This document shows positions 1-5,892 of a stretch of 13,225 nucleotides of DNA, one piece after another. How positions within the stretch are numbered: position 1 is the first letter of the stretch; each line of letters begins with the position of its first letter. The stretch covers positions 1 to 13,225 of the forward strand of contig JBFELO010000128.1 in assembly GCA_041552055.1 (NCBI GenBank), given 5' to 3'. This DNA comes from JBFELO01 sp041552055 (GTDB taxonomy: Bacteria; Acidobacteriota; Thermoanaerobaculia; Thermoanaerobaculales; Sulfomarinibacteraceae). Made by a program: the position numbers and the translations under genes. The notes beneath the pieces are model-generated. The model did not search any database and was not told the DNA's origin. It saw only the letters and a program-made list of their open reading frames with translations.

Positions 1-37
1 AGACAGGACGAGGGCGACGGTCCGTGCTGTGCCGGTT

Positions 38-571
38 TCAGAAGTCCTCGAGGGCCTCGTCGACCTCGAGTACCTGCTCCTGGTGGGAGCGCTGCAGATT
101 CTCCAGCTGATCCCGGAGCGCGTCCGTGGGATTGTTGTGGACCGGCTCGCCGGCGAGTGCGGCCTCGGCTGTGTCGAGGTGCTTCTCGGCGGCTCGCAGA
201 TGACGCTCTGTCGGCCGAAGCGAGTAGGAACGGAGCTCGCCTGCCGCCGATCGGAGGGCCACGGCGACGCGCAACTCGACGCTCGGAGCCGGGGCGGCCT
301 CGGCCCAGGAGGCGGCCTCGGCAGCGACGGTTCGCAATTCCTCGGTGCGGCCGTCGAGATTCTCGGGTGAGCCGACCAGCGCGCGCAGCGAGGACACCAT
401 CTCGGAGGCCAGGTCGCGATCGAACGCGCGGCCCTCGACGCCGCGCTCGCGAAGATCGCGCGCCGCCTCCGCCACCGCCTGGAGGCTCGTGGTGGCGTCC
501 TTCTGCTGCAGATACATCATGGCCGCAGCGGCGAACAGGACCACGAGGGACAGAGCTCCGAAAATCCGCAC
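38..571 (-). CDS. Membrane-anchored helical protein of unknown function
   Basis: I do not recognise this 177-residue protein. It begins with a short basic N-terminus (M-R-I-F) and one hydrophobic segment at about residues 5-21, which reads as an uncleaved signal anchor. The rest (about 25-177) is Ala/Glu/Leu/Arg-rich, highly charged, cysteine-free and predicted helical, with coiled-coil-like stretches in the last 60 residues. The likely topology is a single anchor with a periplasmic helical domain. The start is GTG at 571, supported by a strong AGGAGGT ribosome site (575-581) four bases upstream and a TATACT -10 element just before it. The stop is TGA at 38-40. Nothing can be said of an operon because the window edge is 37 bp away. 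The helical tail resembles generic sensor or scaffold domains, but no family is claimed. Confidence 0.75.
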   Translation of the reverse strand: MRIFGALSLVVLFAAAAMMYLQQKDATTSLQAVAEAARDLRERGVEGRAFDRDLASEMVSSLRALVGSPENLDGRTEELRTVAAEAASWAEAAPAPSVELRVAVALRSAAGELRSYSLRPTERHLRAAEKHLDTAEAALAGEPVHNNPTDALRDQLENLQRSHQEQVLEVDEALEDF

Positions 572-587
572 GAGACCTCCTCAATCG

Positions 588-614
588 AGTATAACCACGG
601 AGCCGGTCTCTCAA
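588..614 (-). promoter_or_regulatory. Candidate promoter of the helical membrane protein
   Basis: On the minus strand there is a -10-like TATACT (588-593) preceded by GGT, and a -35-like TTGAGA (609-614) with a short 15-bp spacer. Initiation about 7 bp downstream would give a leader of roughly 10 nt that is almost entirely the AGGAGGT ribosome site. The spacer is below optimum, so the -10 element is the stronger part of the call. Confidence 0.35.
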
Positions 615-652
615 CCCTGATCTGGTTGGTGCCCGTGCCCGGTTCAGAGATT

Positions 653-688
653 CGGATACGGAGACGGATACGGAAACGGACGCGGTGA
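653..688. repeat. Tandem CGGxxx hexanucleotide repeat, six units
   Basis: Six consecutive 6-bp units all begin with CGG: CGGATA, CGGAGA, CGGATA, CGGAAA, CGGACG, CGGTGA. Units 1 and 3 are identical and units 2 and 4 differ from them by one base. The repeat is intergenic and does not appear to be translated. It is a degenerating microsatellite-like tract. Confidence 0.8.
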
Positions 689-1057
689 GCCCACAACCCA
701 TCGGGTGTGTTCAGCTCGCCCGGATCGGACGTCGGGAGCAGGGAGGGGGACACTGTCCTCCAGGTGGGACGGGTGGCCGCCCCCCGCGATGCGGCAGGGT
801 CGCGTTCCGGCACTGATCCCGGCCACCGCGGAGCGGCCGGCCACCGACCACCGCCGTCATGAAACGGTCCGCACGCATCGTCGTGTGGGTGTGGAGATCT
901 TCTTGCAGGGAACGACGTTGCGTGTGTTGTCACGCGGGCCCCTGCGGTCGGAATCGAGTGACCGCGAGAGGATCTCTACCCGTCGCGTCGCGTGTTCGGA
1001 GCACCTCTCGTCGCGGTCTGGCACGGGGGCTGCATCAGGCTCCTGTGGGAGGTAACG

Positions 1058-1948
1058 ATGAAACGGTGCGCGTTCGTGATCGTATGGATCGGACTCCTCG
1101 CCCCGGCGGCCGCCGCGCAGCTCGCTACCGACTGGGCGATTCCGGCAGTGGCCCACACCGAGGGGCGACGCGGGACCTTCTGGCGGAGCGATGTGTCGCT
1201 CCACAACCCGCACTCCTTCGATCTCCCCGTCGTCGTCCAACTGCTGCCGTCGACGAGCGAGAACTGGGAGGCACCGACCTTGACGCTGACCCTCTATCCC
1301 TACGAGACGGTCAACCTGTGGGACGCCCTCGGTTCGGACGTGTTCGACTTTGCCGGCACCGGGGCGATGCTGGCGTACGCCGACACCTCGTTGGCGTGCG
1401 ACCCGATCGAGACCTGCCAGTTCATGGTCACCAGCAGAACCTACACCGTCGATCCGTGGGGCGGCATCGGCGAGTTCGGCCAGGCCATTCCCGGTGTCGA
1501 CGTGTGGCACGGCGTGGACTGGGAGCACTACGGCTACGCAGCCGGCATCCTCTGCGACGGGACCGCCTTCCGCTGCAACGTCGGAGTCGCATCGTGGACC
1601 CCGGGGTGGACGACGGTACGGGTCGACGTCCAGCACGCTGACGGTACGATCCTGGCGACCCACCAGATCGACGTTCCGCCCTACGGGCACGTGCAGCAAC
1701 GCCTGTCCACCGAGGTCGTGGGGGGAAGTCTGGTGTTCTACCTCGTGGACGGACCTGACGAAGCCCTGGTGTTCCCCTATGCGTCGGTCGTCGACCAGGA
1801 CACGGGCGACCCCAGCTTCGTCGCGTGCAACTCGTCCGTTGTGGGTCTCGAGGTTGCCAAGGTCGAAGGTGTCCCGCGGCCGCTTCGCCCCGCGCACCCG
1901 CGACAGCGAGACGCCGGGGTCGCAGAGATCCGAAGGCTCACACGCTGA
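1058..1948 (+). CDS. Secreted protein of unknown function
   Basis: This 296-residue protein has a clear Sec signal peptide: MKRCAF, a hydrophobic core (VIVWIGLLAP), then AAAA with likely cleavage near residue 20-21. The mature part is rich in Val, Thr, aromatic residues and Asp, with alternating hydrophobic strands and a 'FWRSDVSLHNP' element at about residues 41-51. I infer an all-beta, extracytoplasmic domain. Five mature cysteines, including CDPIETC and the pair in 'LCDGTAFRC', could form disulfides. I chose ATG at 1058 over an in-frame ATG at 992 because a GGGAGGT ribosome site lies five bases upstream and the signal peptide begins there. The last 35 residues are Arg/Pro-rich and unlike the rest, so the natural end may have been lost by frameshift or stop loss. 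Similar secreted proteins, as I recall them, are common in Acidobacteriota; no function is known to me. Confidence 0.75.
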   Translation: MKRCAFVIVWIGLLAPAAAAQLATDWAIPAVAHTEGRRGTFWRSDVSLHNPHSFDLPVVVQLLPSTSENWEAPTLTLTLYPYETVNLWDALGSDVFDFAGTGAMLAYADTSLACDPIETCQFMVTSRTYTVDPWGGIGEFGQAIPGVDVWHGVDWEHYGYAAGILCDGTAFRCNVGVASWTPGWTTVRVDVQHADGTILATHQIDVPPYGHVQQRLSTEVVGGSLVFYLVDGPDEALVFPYASVVDQDTGDPSFVACNSSVVGLEVAKVEGVPRPLRPAHPRQRDAGVAEIRRLTR

Positions 1949-1992
1949 GCAGTGCTGGTGAGCCGCCATCGTTCATGGTGCTCGCGTCGCGA

Positions 1993-2010
1993 GGCCGCAG
2001 ATCTGCGGCC
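1993..2010. terminator. Perfect palindrome between convergent genes, possible bidirectional terminator
   Basis: GGCCGCAGATCTGCGGCC is a perfect 18-bp dyad that can fold as a 7-bp GC-rich stem with a GATC loop. It sits in the 70-bp gap between the 3' ends of the secreted-protein gene (ends 1948) and the DUF4388 gene (ends 2019), next to a second small dyad CTCGCG-T-CGCGAG (1981-1993). There is no T-run on either side, so it is not a classical intrinsic terminator; its position is the main argument. Confidence 0.4.
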
Positions 2011-2018
2011 GCGGCGGG

Positions 2019-3398
2019 TCAGCCGGCGGCCACCGAGCTGTCCGGCGCTGGGGCGATCGCCTCTCGCACGGCCGCGGCTGCCCGGATCAGGTTCGCCGGA
2101 GTCGCCACCGCCTGCAGCTGACTCTCGCTGTCAGGCACGGTCGCCGGCCAGACGCGGGCGCTGGGAATCGCCTGTCGGCCGAGCTCGAGACAGGTGCCGA
2201 GCGGAGTCACGCTGTGCAGTTCGAACAGCCGCCGGAACTGATCCGGGAAGTCGGACAGCTGTGCCAGCCCCAGCCCGAGGCGGGGTGGAAGCACACGCAG
2301 CAGGGTGTTGCGGAGCCGATGATGGGGAATCGGGAGGGTCGCCAGCACCCACAGGACGAGATCCGTAGGCACCACGATCAGGTTGACGGCCAGGCGAACC
2401 GTCTCCAGGGGAACGCCGAGGTGGGATGCTGCGGCCTCGGCGGTGCGGCACCACTCGACGGCTGCCCTCTCCGTCACCTCGTCGATTCGGCCGGCGGTGG
2501 GCCGCCGCCACGCCGAGCTGTCGGACATCTCGGGCCAGAGGTCGAGAGAGGAAGACTGCTCGAGGAGGTCGACCAGCGTTTCCGGGTGCTGCAGATGCGG
2601 GCTTCGGATCGCGCATGCCAACACCATCTGGTTCCACGTGGCGTGGGGCAATCCGATCAGGTCGAGATGGTGGTGGCTGGCCGTGTATTCGGCGATCCGC
2701 GCCGCCTGACTCGCCGGCATGGGCACGAGACCCGAGCCGGATGTGACCCAATCGGACAGGGTGCCGACGATGTCGCGAACTTGCTGTTGCAGGCGAGCCA
2801 CCTGCTCACCGTCGACCCGCTCGTCAGCCGAGACCCCGTCGCGGATCAACTGCCAGAAGAAGCTCTCGAACCCCTCGTCATCCGTGGGCAGGGTGAGGTC
2901 ACGCTCTTCGGCTGCATCCGGGCCGTGCTCGTCGCTGCGACGCGCGGCCTCCATCACCAGCGAGTTGGGCTGGACGTGAAGGGTGAGGCCGAGCAGTTGG
3001 CGCACCGGGTAGGACGGGTCGAGCACGAAGCGCACGTCGGCCGCGGTCAGCACTCGGCTCGTGATGGTCTCGGCCAGTCGGGTGAGGCTGTTCCGCAGGT
3101 GCTCCGGTGAAAAGCCGCCACGTTCGATCAGCAGATTCGTGAACAGCGTCCGCCGCAACAGAGAGACCGCGAGCAGCCGGTGCAGGGTCGACAGTGGCAA
3201 GATTCCCTCGGTCGCCAGCCAGCTGGCGAGCCGTTCCTCGGGCACGGTCGACGAGGCGTACACGATCTTGCCGTCGAGAAAGTCGAGGTGACGCCTCTGC
3301 TGGCCCTCGAGCAGGGTCAGCCGACCGCTCAACGAGCCCATCTGGAACCATTGAAGGAGGTCCCCGAGGTGCAGTCGATCAAGCGTTCCCTGGATCAT
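2019..3398 (-). CDS. DUF4388 (PATAN-type) domain protein with an uncharacterised helical C-terminal region
   Basis: This 459-residue cytoplasmic protein has no signal peptide or membrane segment. Residues 1 to about 130 match the DUF4388 pattern: 'IQGTLDRLHLGDLLQWF', then 'SGRLTLLEG' and 'LDFLDGKIVYAS', followed by a helical part. Such domains occur in bacterial signalling and gliding or pilus-regulating proteins. After an acidic linker (about 150-200), residues 200-459 form a helical region ('LPHATWNQMVLACAIRSPHLQHPETL', 'PTDLVLWVLATLP', 'LRNTLLRVLPPRLG') that I cannot assign; a distant HDOD- or HEAT-like fold is only a guess. I chose ATG at 3398 because the domain starts there; the open frame continues 28 codons upstream. 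No good ribosome site is present and the -10-like TATACT lies only about 10 bp away, so the mRNA may be nearly leaderless. It is divergent from the ATP-grasp gene, 59 bp away. Confidence 0.8.
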   Translation of the reverse strand: MIQGTLDRLHLGDLLQWFQMGSLSGRLTLLEGQQRRHLDFLDGKIVYASSTVPEERLASWLATEGILPLSTLHRLLAVSLLRRTLFTNLLIERGGFSPEHLRNSLTRLAETITSRVLTAADVRFVLDPSYPVRQLLGLTLHVQPNSLVMEAARRSDEHGPDAAEERDLTLPTDDEGFESFFWQLIRDGVSADERVDGEQVARLQQQVRDIVGTLSDWVTSGSGLVPMPASQAARIAEYTASHHHLDLIGLPHATWNQMVLACAIRSPHLQHPETLVDLLEQSSSLDLWPEMSDSSAWRRPTAGRIDEVTERAAVEWCRTAEAAASHLGVPLETVRLAVNLIVVPTDLVLWVLATLPIPHHRLRNTLLRVLPPRLGLGLAQLSDFPDQFRRLFELHSVTPLGTCLELGRQAIPSARVWPATVPDSESQLQAVATPANLIRAAAAVREAIAPAPDSSVAAG

Positions 3399-3407
3399 CA
3401 GACTACC

Positions 3408-3416
3408 AGTATAACC
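3408..3416 (-). promoter_or_regulatory. Candidate -10 element for the DUF4388 gene
   Basis: On the minus strand GGT-TATACT ends ten bases before the ATG at 3398. The same GGTTATACT nonamer precedes the gene starting at 571. No recognisable -35 lies at 15-18 bp. If used, transcription would start about 3-4 bases before the start codon. Confidence 0.3.
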
Positions 3417-3457
3417 GCATTTCGACTCAAAGTGTCCGTTTATTGTACTCTTGCCGG

Positions 3458-4351
3458 ATGCGGCTGCTGCTGTTGACCGCACGCCCGGAGCTCGAGACCA
3501 ACCGACGCCTCGAGGCAGCCGCGCGTGCGCAGGGGCTCGGGGTGGTGACCGTCGACGCAGCCAAGGTCACCGCAGCGGTCACCCCGAAGCCGACGCTGAG
3601 GATCGGCTTCGATGATCTCCTTGACGCACCGATCGACGCTGTCCTGGCACGGGTCGGCAACTGGCGCCCCGACAGCGTGCTCGCCGCGCTCGAGGCGGCG
3701 GTCGCGGCCGGTGCGGCCACGCCCAACCCGCCGCGGGCGATCAGAATCGGCCGCGACCACTGGCGAACCACACACGCCCTCGCCGCCGCAGGGCTGCCGG
3801 TGCCGGCCACCATTGCCGGTGGTGACCCGGAGGAGCTGGCGGGCGCCGCGGCGTCGCTCTCCTTTCCGGTTGTCGTCAAGCAGCGGCGGTCACGGATGGG
3901 GGTCGGCGTGATCCTGTGCGCTTCCCGTGACCACCTGGAGAGCGTGCTCGACTCCTTGTGGCGGGTCGGCGACGAGATCATCGTTCAGGAGTTCGTGCCG
4001 ACCGACGGCCGCAGCCTCCGTCTCCTGGTGGCAGGGGATCGGACAGTCGCCGCGGGGCTCTTCGTGGCTCCGCAGGGAGACTGGCGATCGAACGCCGCCC
4101 GCGGCGGCAGCGCGGAGCCCTACCGGGCGAGCGACGCCGAGCAGGAGCTCGCCAGATCCGCCGCCCGTGCCGTTGGTCTCGGCGTGTGTGGGGTCGACCT
4201 CCTGCCGGGCTCCAATACCGTTGTCGGCGAGGTGAACCCGACCCCGGGCTTCCTGCACCTGGAGGAGGCCTCCGGCGTCGACGTGGCGTCCGAGATCGTC
4301 CGCCACGTCGCCCGGTGCGCGAGTCGGGGCCGTCCCGACGTTCACGGCTGA
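3458..4351 (+). CDS. RimK-like ATP-grasp ligase
   Basis: This 297-residue cytoplasmic protein has the RimK/LysX-type ATP-grasp layout. Residues 1-95 form a pre-ATP-grasp domain ('MRLLLLTARPELETNRRL'). The ATP-binding half has 'FPVVVKQRRSRMGVGV' (137-152, Lys141 expected to contact ATP) and 'IIVQEFVP' (174-181). The metal-binding half has 'NAARGG' (212-217), 'GVDLL' (245-249) and 'GEVNPTPGF' (257-265, Glu258 and Asn260 as Mg ligands). Such enzymes form an amide bond from a carboxylate and an amine via an acyl phosphate; known members add glutamate to ribosomal protein S6, coenzyme F420, methanopterin or the AmCP/LysW carrier. The substrate cannot be told here, since no partner pathway is nearby. 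The start at 3458 is chosen because the conserved fold begins there; no Shine-Dalgarno sequence is evident. The stop codon (4349-4351) abuts the ferritin stop on the other strand with no gap. Confidence 0.78.
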   Translation: MRLLLLTARPELETNRRLEAAARAQGLGVVTVDAAKVTAAVTPKPTLRIGFDDLLDAPIDAVLARVGNWRPDSVLAALEAAVAAGAATPNPPRAIRIGRDHWRTTHALAAAGLPVPATIAGGDPEELAGAAASLSFPVVVKQRRSRMGVGVILCASRDHLESVLDSLWRVGDEIIVQEFVPTDGRSLRLLVAGDRTVAAGLFVAPQGDWRSNAARGGSAEPYRASDAEQELARSAARAVGLGVCGVDLLPGSNTVVGEVNPTPGFLHLEEASGVDVASEIVRHVARCASRGRPDVHG

Positions 4352-4864
4352 CTACTGGCCTTCGTCTGCCGCCGCCTCCAAGGTGCGGCCGGACAGCTCA
4401 CGGTCGATCATCAGCAGGCCGTGTGGGCTGTTCTCCACCATCTTCACCTGGTGGTAGAGAGTGTCGGCCGTGGCCTCCTCCTCCACCTGCTCGTTGACGT
4501 ACCAGTGCAGTACCACCGTGGTCGCGTGGTCCTGCTCGGCGTTGGTGAGGTTGACCATCTCGTTGATGCGCTGGCTGATGTACTGCTCGTGTTTGAGGAC
4601 CGCCTCGACGGCATCGGACGGCGATTCCCACTCGGTCTGAGGGGCGTCGAGTGCCTTCAGCTGAACGGTGCCACCGCGTTCGTTGAGGTAGTCGAACAAT
4701 TTCATGGCGTGACCGAACTCCTCCTGGGCCTGGACTCTCATCCAGTGGGAGAATCCGTCCAGATGGCGGGAGGTGAAGAACGCCGCCACCGAGAGGTAGA
4801 GGTAGAAGGAGAAGAACTCGGCGTGAATCTGGTCGTTGAGGGCTTGCTCGACCTTCGGGTTCAT
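4352..4864 (-). CDS. ftnA: Non-haem ferritin (FtnA type)
   Basis: This 170-residue protein is the expected length for a bacterial FtnA ferritin, a 24-subunit cytoplasmic shell that oxidises Fe(II) at a di-iron site and stores it as mineral. The four-helix ligands are all visible. Glu16, Glu49, His52, Glu93, Gln126 and Glu129 match E. coli FtnA Glu17, Glu50, His53, Glu94, Gln127 and Glu130. Glu48, Glu125 and Glu128 fit its third iron site, and Tyr23 is also present. There is no haem-binding Met as in bacterioferritin ('YLYLSVAAFF' region), so FtnA rather than Bfr is favoured. ATG at 4864 is supported by an AAGGAG site (4870-4875); the open frame continues 18 codons further but without family similarity. 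It has its own TATAAT-like -10 (4946-4951), just past the stop of the upstream membrane-protein gene, so it can be transcribed alone. Confidence 0.95.
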   Translation of the reverse strand: MNPKVEQALNDQIHAEFFSFYLYLSVAAFFTSRHLDGFSHWMRVQAQEEFGHAMKLFDYLNERGGTVQLKALDAPQTEWESPSDAVEAVLKHEQYISQRINEMVNLTNAEQDHATTVVLHWYVNEQVEEEATADTLYHQVKMVENSPHGLLMIDRELSGRTLEAAADEGQ

Positions 4865-4945
4865 CGCTGCTCCTTTTCCGGCCGCGATCGACGGGCGTTG
4901 CACAACGCGTCCGCCCACGGCGCGATTGGCTTCATTTTCCGGGCG

Positions 4946-4951
4946 ATTATA
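4946..4951 (-). promoter_or_regulatory. ftnA: Candidate -10 element of the ferritin gene
   Basis: A consensus TATAAT lies on the minus strand 82 bp upstream of the ferritin ATG and 15 bp after the stop of the preceding gene. No -35 is recognisable at 16-18 bp. The element is flanked by a direct repeat of GGGCGAT (4941-4947 and 4959-4965, 18 bp apart), which could be an activator or repressor site. No convincing Fur box is present. Confidence 0.4.
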
Positions 4952-4966
4952 CCGATCCGGGCGATC

Positions 4967-5878
4967 TTAGCGAGAGGCGGGCCACGGCGGCCACGCCTCG
5001 GTCACGACGATCCAGGGACGGATGTTGTTCCTCGCCGAGGGCTCGCCCCACACCAGTCCGGTCCACGTGTTCGCCCCGAGGGGCCGGCCGGCTAGCCACA
5101 CGAGGGCTACCACGACGAGCACGGAGCACAGCAGCCGCAGCCAGCTTGCGGTCTCGATCTCGCGCAGGCGGTGGACGAACGCCGGCGGGTATCCGAACCA
5201 TGCCACGGCACAGGCGACCAGCAGCGGTCCCAGCAGCGCCACGATCGGGGCGAGCGGGGGCGCGCCACGGATGACGCTGACCAGCAGCGTCCACGCCACG
5301 CACGGCGTTCCGAGGTGGGCCGCGACGACCATCAGCCGCACCCCGCGACCGGTGTGGGGGCGGGCCACGCGAGCCAGAGCGAGCAGCCGAAGGACCGGAG
5401 GGAACGCTGCGATCGCCGCCAGGCTCGGCGCCGCCCAGACGAGGAGCGACGGCAGGTCGGCGAGCTCGAGGAAACGCGCGACGTGGCCGTCGGCAGGGTC
5501 GAGGAGGGGCAGCCAGGCGACCCCCACAACGGCTGCCCCCCAGGCGAGGTGGACCGCCATGAGCTCGGCGGCGAGCGTGCGTGCGCGGGGGATGAGATGG
5601 AGCGCGGCGGCCCCCGCCAGCAGCGGCAGAACCAGCGAGCCGAGCCAGTACCCGACTGCACGCGGCTGGGACGCGAAGTTGAGTGCGGGTTGGTTGACGA
5701 GGGCCCACACCTGGCGCCCCAGGGGGGTCGAGAAGCCGATCCATCCGCAGCCGCCGAGGACGGCTCCGAAGCCCTGGCCACCGACCGCCAGCAGCAGGCC
5801 CGAGGTGAAGCCGAAGGAGGCGGCCAGCCAACCGAAGAGGATGCCCGTGGGCGTCGTCAGGTCGAGGTTCCGGACCAC
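4967..5878 (-). CDS. Polytopic membrane protein of unknown function
   Basis: I do not recognise this 303-residue protein. It is strongly hydrophobic, with about seven likely membrane helices at roughly residues 13-40, 77-97, 103-127, 142-172, 182-204, 208-230 and 243-264. An N-terminal loop (about 42-75) contains 'GWIGFSTPLGRQVWALVNQPALNFASQP', and a polar tail ends in 'ARNNIRPWIVVTEAWPPWPASR'. No catalytic or ligand motif is evident; cysteines and histidines are few. An overlapping open frame in another register (to 5894) is Arg/Pro-rich and rejected. The start is GTG at 5878, the only possible start after an in-frame stop at 5888-5890; the ribosome site is weak (GGTAG, 5888-5892). It is divergent from the M16-like gene with almost no space between them. 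It lies upstream of ferritin on the same strand, but the intervening promoter argues against a strict operon. Confidence 0.7.
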   Translation of the reverse strand: MVRNLDLTTPTGILFGWLAASFGFTSGLLLAVGGQGFGAVLGGCGWIGFSTPLGRQVWALVNQPALNFASQPRAVGYWLGSLVLPLLAGAAALHLIPRARTLAAELMAVHLAWGAAVVGVAWLPLLDPADGHVARFLELADLPSLLVWAAPSLAAIAAFPPVLRLLALARVARPHTGRGVRLMVVAAHLGTPCVAWTLLVSVIRGAPPLAPIVALLGPLLVACAVAWFGYPPAFVHRLREIETASWLRLLCSVLVVVALVWLAGRPLGANTWTGLVWGEPSARNNIRPWIVVTEAWPPWPASR

Positions 5879-5892
5879 GTCGGCATGCTACC

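Larger units (their letters stand above)
572..1057. other. Gene-free stretch of 486 bp
   Basis: I find no convincing gene here. Open frames on both strands lack ribosome sites and have low-complexity or Arg/Pro-rich translations typical of antisense GC-rich DNA. The stretch holds the candidate promoter at 588-614, a CGG-hexamer repeat (653-688), an ATGAAACGGT sequence at 859 resembling the start of the gene at 1058, and a 6-bp inverted repeat GCGGTC/GACCGC (944-949 and 960-965). It is flanked by genes reading away from it, so it must contain promoters for both; only the left one is discernible. Confidence 0.6.

Noticed and set aside
857..1969. 370-codon open frame antisense to the secreted-protein gene
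   Set aside because: It has no ribosome site or domain, whereas the plus-strand frame has a ribosome site and a signal peptide.
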